Below, piece after piece: positions 16,078 through 25,300 of a stretch of DNA of 64,000 nucleotides; the stretch's first letter is position 1; each line of letters opens with the position of its first letter. The DNA comes from Acidobacteriota bacterium. GTDB taxonomy: Bacteria > Acidobacteriota > Terriglobia > Bryobacterales > Bryobacteraceae. The translations under genes and the position numbers were made by a program. Under the pieces are notes generated by a model. It ran no database searches and had not been told where the DNA came from. It worked only from the letters and a program-made list of their open reading frames with translations. The stretch lies in the NCBI GenBank assembly GCA_016213725.1, contig JACQZS010000135.1, forward strand, positions 28,030-92,029. The letters run 5' to 3'.

Positions 16078-17485
16078 TGCTGAGCGTTGTCAGCACGTCG
16101 CTGAGGGTCTCCGTAGGGTGGGCTACCACCCTGCGGAGGCCGCCGGCGCACGCAGCGCCACGTGGCGCGTCTCACCTAAGCCGCTCACGTTGCCGCACGG
16201 GTACGTCGAGTGGCTCCAAACGCTCGGCCGGCATCTACACGCGTTCAATCGTGCCCTCGACGACCTCTATCTCGATAGTGTGTGTGGGCGCGAGCCGGAA
16301 TGGATCGCTCGCTACCTGGAACAGGGTAAGCCGGAAAGCCTGGTGCGCTACGGCCGGACGCGTCAGGTTAGGAGATCCTGCCCGACAGTCATCAGGCCGG
16401 ATGTCATCCCCACGCCGACGGGCATGTTGATCACGGAACTCGATGCAGTTCCCGGCGGGATGGGGATCATCGCCTGCCTGTACGAGATCTACCGAGCGCT
16501 GGGATTCCACCTTATCGCAGATGACGTACCACTTCCCGGCGCATTTGCAGCCATGGTGGAAGCCGTTGCCGGCGCGGAGGCTCCGCGTCTGGCGATCGTG
16601 GTGTCGGACGAATCCGCCTCGTATCGATCGGAAATGGCGTACTTGGCGGAAAAGCTGACGGAGTATGGTATATCGGCGCGAGCGGTGGCGCCGGAGGATC
16701 TCCGCTACTCCGACTCCAGCGTGGCGGTGGAAGGCGCATCCGGCGAAGTCGAAGTCGATGTGGTGTACAGATTCTTCGAGCTCTTCGACTTGCCCAACGT
16801 CGCCAATGCGGAACTGCTGATGCGGCTCAATGCGAGGAACCGCGTTGCGGTCGTGCCACCGTTCCGTGCGTTCTTCGAGGAGAAACTGGCGATGGGCATG
16901 TTACACCACCCGGTTCTCGCACCTCGATGGGAAAAAGGACTGGGCAACGCAGGATTTACCTTCTTGAAGGAGTGCTTTGCGCCGACGTGGATCCTCGACC
17001 CGGCCCCCGTGCCGCCGTATGCGGCGATTCCGGGGCTCACCGCAGGCGGCGCGGCGGTGAACTCGTGGGACCGGTTGAAAGACCTTGGGCGCAGGCAACG
17101 GGAGTTCGTCATCAAGCCGTCCGGTTTTTCGGAACGCGCCTGGGGGAGCCGCGGCGTGATCGTCGGCCACGACATCTCTACTCCCGAGTGGAATGCGGCG
17201 CTGGAACAGGCGCTCGCCAGTTTCGTGGAGACGCCGCATGTTCTGCAGGAGTTCCGGACGGGCCGGCAGTTCGAGGGCCTGTTCTACGACACAGCCGCCG
17301 GCGCGATGCGCACGATCCCGTGCCGAGCGAGGCTGTCGCCGTATTTCCTCGCAACGGACGAAGATATCAGACTCACGGCCGTAATGGCGACGTTGTGCCC
17401 CCTCGATAAGAAAAAGATCCACGGCATGCCCGAAGCGATTATCGTGCCTTGCGCAGTGGAGGAAACGGACGGTACCGAGCTGTGA
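16055..17485 (+). CDS. ATP-grasp-like ligase (476 aa)
   Basis: Overlaps the upstream gene by 23 bases and has ribosome binding site AAGGAG about ten bases before the ATG. Two blocks suggest an ATP-grasp enzyme, perhaps circularly permuted like glutathionylspermidine-synthetase relatives. They are RPDVIPTPTGMLITELDAVP (residues about 110-130) followed by GGMG, and FVIKPSGFSERAWGSRG (about 350-366) followed by PHVLQEFRTGRQFEG. The first resembles a substrate/metal-binding segment, the second the ATP-binding Lys and the VLQEF strand. Such enzymes join a carboxylate to an amine using ATP. As its stop overlaps the start of a lysine-aminomutase-like gene, a plausible but inferred role is ligation of a beta-amino acid. 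No closer family is recognised. Confidence 0.65.
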   Translation: MLSSNSFDAERCQHVAEGLRRVGYHPAEAAGARSATWRVSPKPLTLPHGYVEWLQTLGRHLHAFNRALDDLYLDSVCGREPEWIARYLEQGKPESLVRYGRTRQVRRSCPTVIRPDVIPTPTGMLITELDAVPGGMGIIACLYEIYRALGFHLIADDVPLPGAFAAMVEAVAGAEAPRLAIVVSDESASYRSEMAYLAEKLTEYGISARAVAPEDLRYSDSSVAVEGASGEVEVDVVYRFFELFDLPNVANAELLMRLNARNRVAVVPPFRAFFEEKLAMGMLHHPVLAPRWEKGLGNAGFTFLKECFAPTWILDPAPVPPYAAIPGLTAGGAAVNSWDRLKDLGRRQREFVIKPSGFSERAWGSRGVIVGHDISTPEWNAALEQALASFVETPHVLQEFRTGRQFEGLFYDTAAGAMRTIPCRARLSPYFLATDEDIRLTAVMATLCPLDKKKIHGMPEAIIVPCAVEETDGTEL

Positions 17486-18966
17486 ATCTAATCAAGTCAC
17501 TTCCCGCTTCGGCACCACCCGTACTAGTCGCACACCAGCCGTATGAGTATCGGCGCCGACAGGTCGAAGAACCCGATTGGAGGCGCCTGCCGGGGTACGC
17601 ACATGTCTCCCGCACCGAGTGGCGCGATGCTACATGGCAGCGCAGGAACTCCGTCACCAGCGTGACAGGGCTATTAAGCGTCTTCGGCCGCTTTCTTCCG
17701 GCGGATCTCGCACGATCGATCGAAGCCGACCGCAGGCAACTGGCTACGATGGGCATGCGCGTCACGCCACAGGCTCTGAACACGATGGACGAGCGCAATC
17801 TCTGGGACGATCCGATCCGTCGGTACGTGTTGCCGGCCGCCGCTGACCGTGAGCCCGTGTGGCATACTCATCCGGAAGCGCGGCGCGACAGCCTGCGTGA
17901 AACAGAAATGTCGGTGGTCGAGGGGCTGGTATGGCGGTACCCTACGAAAGCCCTCATCGAACTGGCGGCCAGTTGTCCCCTCTACTGCGGCCACTGCACC
18001 CGGATGGACCTGGTGGGTCCGGACGTGCCCGCCGTCACGAAGCGGCGGCTGGGCCTCCGACTGAACGAACGGCTCGATGGCATCTTTTCCTTCCTGGCCG
18101 CCACGCCGTCCATCCGCGACGTGGTGATCTCCGGGGGTGACATCTCGAATGTGTCGCCGGAGCTCCTGGAGGCCTTCGTGACGCGGCTCTTGGCGATCAG
18201 CCACATCCGAAGCTTCCGTCTGGCGACGAAGGCGGTCGTTGCCCTGCCTCAGTACTTTTTCCAGGATTCCGTGCTGCGGACCCTCGAGCGTATCGCGCGT
18301 CGCGCCCGATCGGCGAACGTGGACATGGCCGTTCACACGCACTCGAACCACGTGGCTTCCATCACGCCGCTGGTTTGCGAAGCTGCCGCCAGGCTCTACG
18401 ACGTCGGCATTCCGGTCATTCGCAATCAGGGCGTCCTGATGCGCACAATCAACGATTCGGCCGCCGCGCTGCTCGACCTCTGCTTCGCGTTGCTCGACGC
18501 GTGCCGAATCACTCCCTACTACTTCTATCAGTGCGACATGATCCCGCACGGCGAACACTGGCGTATCTCCCTTCACCAGGCACAGCAGATTCAATCCGAG
18601 ATCATGGGCTATCTGCCGGGCTTCGCCACCCCTAGGATCGTGTGCGATGTCCCGTGTCTTGGCAAACGCTGGGTCCACCAAGCAGAGTCCTACGACCGCG
18701 TGCTTGGCATCTCGTACTGGAGCAAGAATTACTGGACAACGATTGACAACCTGGATGAGGTGGCTCCTACTCAGCACAAGTATCTCTATTTCGATCCGAT
18801 CGTCGAGTTGCCCCCAGATGGCCAGAGGTATTGGGAACTTAAGCAGGAACGCGACGGTCTTGTCGGTTTAGCCGGCGTGGGTGGGGCTTCGAACCGTCAA
18901 CCTCTCGCACGGGCAGAGGACCACGACGGACACAATCAAAAGCAAGGACCTTGGCGCATCCGCTGA
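17482..18966 (+). CDS. Lysine 2,3-aminomutase-like radical SAM / PLP enzyme
   Basis: The start is taken at GTG 17482, overlapping the ATP-grasp stop as GTGA; an in-frame TTG at 17449 is less likely. The 494-residue protein has the radical SAM cluster CPLYCGHC (Cys165, Cys169, Cys172), ISGGD, a LAM-like NQGVLMRTIND block, YQCDMI (Asp352) and CDVPCLGK (Asp389, Lys395). In clostridial lysine 2,3-aminomutase the equivalent Lys binds PLP and the two Asp residues hold the lysine side chain, so a lysine-like substrate is plausible here. The N-terminal extension of about 150 residues is longer than in KamA or EpmB. It probably makes a beta-amino acid that the neighbouring ATP-grasp uses, but this is inference. 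Confidence 0.82.
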   Translation: MNLIKSLPASAPPVLVAHQPYEYRRRQVEEPDWRRLPGYAHVSRTEWRDATWQRRNSVTSVTGLLSVFGRFLPADLARSIEADRRQLATMGMRVTPQALNTMDERNLWDDPIRRYVLPAAADREPVWHTHPEARRDSLRETEMSVVEGLVWRYPTKALIELAASCPLYCGHCTRMDLVGPDVPAVTKRRLGLRLNERLDGIFSFLAATPSIRDVVISGGDISNVSPELLEAFVTRLLAISHIRSFRLATKAVVALPQYFFQDSVLRTLERIARRARSANVDMAVHTHSNHVASITPLVCEAAARLYDVGIPVIRNQGVLMRTINDSAAALLDLCFALLDACRITPYYFYQCDMIPHGEHWRISLHQAQQIQSEIMGYLPGFATPRIVCDVPCLGKRWVHQAESYDRVLGISYWSKNYWTTIDNLDEVAPTQHKYLYFDPIVELPPDGQRYWELKQERDGLVGLAGVGGASNRQPLARAEDHDGHNQKQGPWRIR

Positions 18967-19446
18967 GTTTTGGGCAGCCCTTTGCGAGTCAACGGGGTTG
19001 CCATTGATCATGAAACACTCGTTCCCCGAAGAAGACCTCGTGCGCCGTCTGCGAAGTCGTTCCACGGCCCGGCCGCGGCCCGCCTTGAGTCGTACGCCGA
19101 CGGGCAGGACTGACACCAGTCACTCGTTTCACTGCAAGTGCCGTTTTCAGCAAATGCTGAAAACCCGAATCACATCGCAGGGGCAGCATGGGCGCTCTGT
19201 ATAGGAGGAGAAGATCCTGTCAGACTTTCCGAGGGCGAGTACAACCGCGCGCGTGCGCGTAGCAGACGTGGGTCCACGGGTGGAAACTGTGGCGATTTCC
19301 TTGGCCGAAGTGGTCCGAAACTGGAGTCAGTTCGGAGTCCACTTCGCCTCCGGGGTGGCCCTGGAGACCAACTGGAGACCAAAACCGTTGCGGCTAAGTC
19401 TTGTGTTTTCAGTCAGCGGTCGCTGTAAGTGATTGATTTTCGCCCG
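18967..19446. other. Non-coding stretch left of the att site
   Basis: No credible gene. The short open frames here have no ribosome binding site, no family resemblance and poor codon use. The right third holds iterons of an integrase attachment site (19322-19381). Confidence 0.6.
19322..19381 (+). repeat. Left-hand att iterons (two pairs, 11-bp spacing)
   Basis: Nine-base repeats TGGAGTCAG (19322), CGGAGTCCA (19333), TGGAGACCA (19362) and TGGAGACCA (19373). Each pair is spaced exactly 11 bases. They match the right-hand set on the other side of the tRNA fragment and look like integrase arm-binding sites. Confidence 0.65.
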
Positions 19447-19491
19447 TTGGGGTGCAAGAGGTCCCGGGTTCAAATCCCGGCGGCCCGACCA
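19447..19491 (+). other. att core: 3' half of tRNA-Pro(GGG), partial tRNA
   Basis: The sequence can be read as a tRNA from the anticodon loop on: loop TTGGGGT (19447-19453, anticodon GGG), 3' anticodon strand GCAAG, variable loop AGGTC, T-stem CCGGG with loop TTCAAAT and CCCGG, acceptor strand CGGCCCG, A73 and encoded CCA (19489-19491). A 3' acceptor G72 with A73 fits bacterial tRNA-Pro (C1:G72). The 5' half is missing: the bases before the loop (GCCCG) do not pair with GCAAG and no D-arm is present. A tRNA 3' end starting in the anticodon loop is the classic core of tyrosine-integrase att sites. Confidence 0.75.
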
Positions 19492-19538
19492 AACTTCTCA
19501 AAGAGTTACAGACCCCACCACCCTCCCACACCTCCCGC

Positions 19539-19569
19539 TGGAGTCCATTTGGAGTCCAAACGGAGTCCA
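19539..19569 (+). repeat. Right-hand att iterons (three copies, 11-bp spacing)
   Basis: TGGAGTCCA at 19539 and 19550 and CGGAGTCCA at 19561, each 11 bases apart, in the same orientation as the left-hand set. Having arm-type repeats on both sides of the core is typical of attP or of two abutting elements rather than of a simple chromosomal junction. Confidence 0.65.
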
Positions 19570-19907
19570 CGCCTCGCGGTACCCATCGCCTTTTCGACGG
19601 CTACCACGACCAGCACTGTGCTATCAACGGCTTGGTATCCATGGGGTGCAGGGGTGCCATCAACGAGGCCTTGTTCGCTGGTGGAGAAAACATTCAATCG
19701 CTCATAGGGGAACAGCTACCAGAGCCCCGGACGGGGGCACCAGCCGGCCTCCCTCGAAGCGCTGATCCTCCCTGGGGCCCTATCGCGTTTGCTGTTCCGA
19801 GGGGCCGATACTCGTTTACCGCGCCCGGTCGCGATACAGCCAGATATGGGCAAGCGCATCGTCTCCTGCAAATTGTCTTAGCTTCTCGATAAACTGCGAC
19901 TTGGACG
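19570..19907. other. Non-coding stretch right of the att site
   Basis: About 340 bases without a convincing gene, RNA or terminator. Overlapping open frames on both strands look like shadows. Confidence 0.5.
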
Positions 19908-21026
19908 ATGGGTATCGACCTCATCATCGGCATTGTCGGCTCGATCATCGCTGCCACCTTGATCGCGCTCATGAAGTTCGGGATGAAAGACCACCTGCAG
20001 CGAAGAATGACGAGTCTGCGCACGAGGTGGATGTCACCGCTGCGGGTCGTTCTGGAGCGGAAAGGCACAGATGCAGTGTCAGCGAAGCTCGTGACGTGGC
20101 TGAAAGAAGACCAGTACCAGCAAGGACCACGGGCGGGCCAATTCGGCAAACGCCAAGACATTGCCGAGACGATTCGATTCGACCCAAACGAATCACCCCG
20201 TTTGAAGCCGAGGCTGTATCAGACGAGTTGGGCATGCATTGCGTTACGAAAACACAGTCTGTTGCCGGCCGCGCTCGAAAGGGCTCGCATCAGTCTGGAA
20301 CGATTGATGGTCACGGGTTCCGTAATGGCGGTGATGCCGGCAAAGCGACCAGAGAAAGTTGAGGCGAAAGTTTCGGTTCGTCATACGCTGCGAGCAGCGC
20401 ACACTCTCATGGTCTTGGTTCCAGGGTCACAACTCGCTACCTCCGTGTTGCGGAAGATGCTTGATCCCGGATCACGCTGGGAATGCAAAGATGGCGGCTG
20501 GCCGCAGCACGAGTCGGCGCGCCCGTCCTCGGATCTCTGGGCATCGGTATACGCAATCGACTTTCTCGACTACGTGCACACCAATTGCCCCGGGATGGCT
20601 CTGGCTGAGATGAGCGTGCTTAGTCCACTGCAAAGGACGGTGGCGCACCTTGCGCGGGAATGGCAGCGGAACAGGTGGGCGTATCAAGGTGCGCCTGCCG
20701 CTGAGAATGTAATCCATATCCTGAATTGCGTGGCATTGGTGCTCAAGCGCTTGGAGCCGGAACTCCTTCGAAATGTTACCCACTTCATTGAACAGTGGAT
20801 CACGGCTGAGCATCACGTGTCTGCGGCATATCTCAGAGAATGCGAGACCATCCAGTTGGGAGCCGCGTCGGCGCGATTCGCGTATTTCTGGTTCCTTGTA
20901 GACCGGAACGGCGAACGCTGGCGCACTCTGTATCAAGATGCCATCGAGCACTTCGAACTTGGGATGGATGCTTCTGACGTAGCTTTCCTGCTAGATCTGA
21001 CAAATTCGATTAAGCACACCTCATAA
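19908..21026 (+). CDS. Membrane-anchored protein with terpenoid-cyclase-like (alpha/alpha) repeats
   Basis: A 372-residue protein with one N-terminal membrane segment (residues 5-22, LIIGIVGSIIAATLIALM) and a basic stop-transfer region. The body is helical. The segments DPGSRWECKDGGWPQHES, LWASVYAIDFLDYV and ENVIHILNCVALVLKRLE are reminiscent of the QxxxGGW repeats in alpha/alpha-toroid proteins such as squalene cyclase or prenyltransferase relatives. Catalytic acidic motifs of those enzymes are not evident, so a scaffold or sensing role is as likely. The ribosome binding site is weak. It is the first gene to the right of the att site and has no recognised partner. Confidence 0.6.
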   Translation: MGIDLIIGIVGSIIAATLIALMKFGMKDHLQRRMTSLRTRWMSPLRVVLERKGTDAVSAKLVTWLKEDQYQQGPRAGQFGKRQDIAETIRFDPNESPRLKPRLYQTSWACIALRKHSLLPAALERARISLERLMVTGSVMAVMPAKRPEKVEAKVSVRHTLRAAHTLMVLVPGSQLATSVLRKMLDPGSRWECKDGGWPQHESARPSSDLWASVYAIDFLDYVHTNCPGMALAEMSVLSPLQRTVAHLAREWQRNRWAYQGAPAAENVIHILNCVALVLKRLEPELLRNVTHFIEQWITAEHHVSAAYLRECETIQLGAASARFAYFWFLVDRNGERWRTLYQDAIEHFELGMDASDVAFLLDLTNSIKHTS

Positions 21027-21290
21027 CGCGGTTTCGAAGACGAGGCGGATTCTTGAAAGTCGTTGAGCCGTGTGACTCTCAATCGACAACGCGCAGCCCC
21101 GGTTGGATCCTTAGATGATTCTTCTGTTGACGACACGAATCGCCGCCTGGTATTCATCGGCTGAACGCTGAACACGGCGTTCCCCCAGAGGCGAGCGGGG
21201 CCTCTCGAAACTGCCCGCATCCCCAACACAAGAGAGCCGGGACTCTCGTGAAACTCCATCCCGCATTCGCGTCCGTACCCGTGTCTTCCC

Positions 21291-21611
21291 ATGCAGACCG
21301 AGATCCCGCTCTACAAGGCCGTCGGTGAACTCTGCGACCGGATCACTCCGGCGCGCATGGCCCGCCTGGAGAAGCTCGATCTGATCCAAATCGTCCGCCA
21401 CAAGAAGGGGCACGTGAGCCGGCGCATCGTGCGGCAGCGTCCGGGCCATCCGCCGCCGGCGCGGCTGACTGACTACATCGGCACGCGCTACAGCTTCCGC
21501 GAGCACCTCGAGAACGGGCACATCTGCTGGCGGCTACGGCGACTCGGGCGTGAGCATGAGTTGCGGCCGATCTTCCTGCAGGTGGTGACGGGCTGCCTGG
21601 CGCGATCGTGA
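21291..21611 (+). CDS. Small hypothetical basic protein (106 aa)
   Basis: A 106-residue protein rich in arginine. It contains the segment RMARLEKLDLIQIVRHKKGHVSRR split by a likely turn, suggesting nucleic acid binding. No conserved domain is recognised, and no strong ribosome binding site precedes the ATG. It is kept because the frame has gene-like codon use and follows a gap with no better candidate. Confidence 0.45.
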   Translation: MQTEIPLYKAVGELCDRITPARMARLEKLDLIQIVRHKKGHVSRRIVRQRPGHPPPARLTDYIGTRYSFREHLENGHICWRLRRLGREHELRPIFLQVVTGCLARS

Positions 21612-22268
21612 TGCAATCCTGGGTCCTTCCTGGGCGGCGCGGCGGCGGGTGGAATGGTGCCACGATTTCGCCAGCGTCACGGGCTGAAATAGGTTGCCCG
21701 GTTGCCGGTTGCCACCCCAGGCGCTGATTCCGGAGATTTCTCATGGTCGACTCCCCTTCTGGAACAACAAGCGGCGGCGCGTCGAAGCAACGTACCTGAA
21801 CTGTACCGTGACCCGATTGCACATCAGTGAATCACTCCCGCGGGATGAAAGAAGGGCGCAGGATTGCCGGGCCGAGAAGCGGCGCGAGAACTGATCCGGC
21901 TCCTCGCTCCAACGGCGCAGCGGGCGCCTCAGAACGCTGGGGGATAGGCACCTGCATTGGGTGCAGCTGAGCCAAGCGAAGTGGTTAGCCGCAGATTTTG
22001 AAACTGTGTTATGCGACGTGGGCGGAGGCAGGAACACCCGCGGGTGCAACCAGTAGGGGCCGAACCTGCCTCATGTGGATTCGGGGCGGAGGAACTCATT
22101 TGGCTTGAATAATATACGATCCTGCAGTATGATTCCGGTGGTATCCGGTGGTGTCCGGCGGGGACTGAAATGTCACCTGGATTCTTTTGCAACTTCGTGG
22201 CTAAACTTGGCAGTCTGATGCGGATTCTGATCCGACTGGCAAAAAGCTGGAACCAAATTTCAGAAGCG
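21612..22268. other. Long intergenic region upstream of the TonB receptor
   Basis: No credible gene over about 660 bases. It holds a possible promoter TTGAAT-17-TATGAT (22105-22133) followed by three TCCGG(T/C)GG(T/G) repeats at about 22133-22162, which could be an operator. The region may be decayed element sequence. Confidence 0.4.
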
Positions 22269-22297
22269 TTGACTCCCGTGTGCCGATCCAGTATACT
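22269..22297 (+). promoter_or_regulatory. Sigma70 promoter of the TonB-dependent receptor gene
   Basis: TTGACT (22269-22274), a 17-base spacer and TATACT (22292-22297): a near-consensus housekeeping promoter about 75 bases before the ATG at 22372. The receptor gene has an AAGGAGGAGG ribosome binding site at 22361-22370. Confidence 0.75.
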
Positions 22298-22371
22298 CGC
22301 GTACCAGCCGAACCTCTTTAACTGGGGTGACGGTGGAGGCAGACTCGCTGAAGTGATGTGAAGGAGGAGGA

Positions 22372-25300
22372 ATGCTCAAACAACTCCGTTTGATGTTTGC
22401 AGTGGCACTGTTTCTGGCCTCGATGGCCAGCGTAAATGCCCAAGATGTCCGTGCCACGATCCTAGGGTCGGTCACCGACGGTTCCGGCGCAGCGGTGACG
22501 GGTGCGAAGGTCCGGGTGACATTCCTGGAACGCAACACGACCGTCGAAGTGGAATCGAACGAAACCGGCTCATTCGCGACTCCATTCCTGACGCCCGGCA
22601 TGTACCGGGTAGAGGTGGAAGCCAAGGGGTTCCAGAAGTATGTCCGCGAGAACATGCAATTGCAGGCGCAGGACCGTGCTCGCTTGGACATCAAGCTCAC
22701 TCTGGGTGAGCTTACGCAGAGCGTGAGCGTCAGTGGTTCTGCGACTCAGCTCGAGACGGAGACGGCCAGCCGGTCGCAGGTAGTAGCGAGCGAGATCATC
22801 GCCAACTTGCCGACGCAAGGCCGCAACCCGTTCCAGATTGCCTGGGCGGCTGCAGGCGTGGTGAAGAGCGGTTCGTGGCGCTACCTCCGGTCGTTTGACA
22901 TCGGCGGCACGACAGGCATTTCAATCAATGGCGGACGTGAAGGCCAGAATGAAGTCCTGCTGGACGGTATCAGCAATGTGCGCGCGGAATGGACCGTGAT
23001 CAGCATTCCCACCACGGAGTCGGTGCAGGAGTTCAAGGTTCAGGCCAATACCTACGATGCGCAGTATGGGCGCACCTCGGGCGGCGTGATCACAATGGTG
23101 ACCAAGGGCGGCGGCAACGACTTCCACGGCACGATGTTCGAGTACTTCCAGAACGACAAGCTGAACGCCAATCAGAGTGAGCTGAACCAACCCGCCACCG
23201 TGGCCGGCGTTTATTATCCCAACGGCCGCAAGCCGCCAAACCACATCAACCAGTTCGGCGCCACCGGATCCGGCCCGGTTTACATTCCGAAACTTTTCAA
23301 CGGCAAGAACCGCGCATTCTGGATGCTCTCCTGGGAGAGCATGCGGCAGCGTTCAGCCGACCCGGATGTGAAGACCTTCCCCATTCCTGAAATTCGGGGC
23401 GGCAACTTCTCGCAACTGTTCAACGCAGCGGGCCAGCAGGTGCAGATCTACGATCCGCTGACCACGAAGTCCGACGGCACGCGCACGCCGTTCGCGGGTA
23501 ATATCATTCCCTCGAACCGTTTGGACCCCATCGCCCTCAAGCTCATGACGTTCTACCCGCAGCCGACGGCACAGGGCAGCGGCCCGGCGCGCATCAACAA
23601 CAATCCCTATCCGTCCATTTGGCGCGCCAGCTTCGATCAATTCGTAGGCCGCGCGGACGTCGTCGTCAATACAAAGAACAACGTGTTCTTCCGCTACAAC
23701 CAGAATCCATTCAGCGAATACCGCGCCGTGGTGTTTGGACTCGACAATCCGGCGGAGCCCACGGGTAACGCTCCGTTGCTGCGCAACGGACGCAACATCA
23801 TGATGAACTGGACGTCCACGATCACCCCCACCGCCACGTTCGACCTGCGCTTCGGCCTAAATCGTTGGGAAGAGGCGGGAGGCAGCACGATCGGCGCCGG
23901 CTACGATCCGAAACAACTCGGCTTCGACCCCGGCCTGGTGAACCAGTTCACCGCCTACCAGTTCCCGGCGATCAACATGGAAGGCTACCAGAACATGGGC
24001 GCCAACGCGGTGAGCCCGGGCATCCGCGACACTTATAGCTTGCAGCCCAACTTCAACAAGATCATGGGCAAGCACTTTCTGAAGATGGGCGCCGAAGTTC
24101 GCCGTTACAACCGAGCCAACTCCGGCGGCGGCTATCCTTCCGGAAACTACACCTTCAACAAGAACTGGACACAGGCGGTGTCGAACCGTGCCGATGCGAC
24201 GTCTGGCAACGGTTATGCGACCCTCCTATTGGGCTACGCCAGTTCGGCATACGTCCAGAAGACGATTGACCCTTACTACCGGCACTACTACTATGCCGGC
24301 TTCTTCCAGGACGACTGGAAGGTGAACCACCAGCTGACTTTGACCTTCGGAGTGCGCTGGGACGCCGAATCCGGCAACGTGGAGCGCTACAACCGAATGG
24401 TGAACGGCCTGGACTACAACGCCGCCAGCCCGATTGCGAACCAGGTTACCGGGCTCAACCTCATGGGCGCCACACTTTTCGCGGGTTACAATGGAACGCC
24501 TCGTTCCCTGATCGATACTCCCTTGACGAGCTGGCAGCCCCGCGTCGGCGCAGCCTACAAGCTGAAGGACACCTGGGTGCTCCGCGGCGGATACGGGCTC
24601 TATTACATGGGTGAGGACAGCATCGGTTCCACCAATGGCTTCAGCCGCCAGACCGACGCCATCGTTACCACTGGAGACCTCACGCCGTACCCGGGCCTTA
24701 AGCTCGCCAACGAGTTCATCGCCTTGCCGGGTGGTAAGCTCCTGGATCCTATCGGGACATCCAAGGGCGCCAGCAGCTTCCTTGGCGAGTCGATTGCGTC
24801 GTTCAAGAGGAACCGTGCCCTGCCGCACGTCCACACGTACTCCTTCGACATTCAGAAGGAAATCAAGGGCGGAATGCTGATTGAAGTCGGCTATGCCGGC
24901 AACACGGCCCGTAACCTGCAGGTGGTGGGAAACAACTTCGTCCTGAACTACGTTCCCACCAGCCAGCTGGGCCGCCGCACCTCCACCGGCGCCATCGACA
25001 CCGCCTACTACACGGCCCTGGTGCCCAACCCCATGGCCGGGCTGATCCCCAATAACGCCACGCTCAACGGCAGCACCATCCAGCGCCAGATCCTCTGGCG
25101 GGCCTACCCGCAGTTCAGCGATCCCAGGGCATATGATGTTCCGGTCGGCCGTGCGCAGTTCCATGGCATGAGCGTGAAAATCACCAAGCGGCTTTCGCAC
25201 GGCCTCAGCTTCCTGTCGAGCTTCTCGATTGGCAAGAACCTGCGCCAGACCCGGCCACTCAACGCTCAGGACTTCTCGCTAGCCACCTGGGAAAGCACCC

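Larger units (their letters stand above)
1..19491. mobile_element. Integrated element(s): right part, ending at a tRNA-Pro att site
   Basis: Genes 3-9726 are close-packed, co-directional and phage/plasmid-like (helicases, primase, VRR-NUC, HNH), and end with a tyrosine integrase. Two unusual cargo cassettes follow. At 19447-19491 there is the 3' half of a tRNA-Pro gene flanked by integrase-type iterons, so the right boundary is placed there. The left end lies outside the window. GTACCC iterons at 14688-14748 could mark a second, internal boundary, in which case the region is two nested or adjacent elements. The extent is inference; the integrase and the tRNA fragment are directly visible. Confidence 0.5.

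Noticed and set aside
18881-19428. Several short plus-strand frames between the aminomutase gene and the tRNA fragment
   Set aside because: No ribosome binding sites, mutually overlapping and no family resemblance; att iterons occupy part of the stretch.
19416-19491. Complete tRNA gene
   Set aside because: The 5' acceptor, D-arm and 5' anticodon strand are absent; only the part from the anticodon loop to CCA can be folded.
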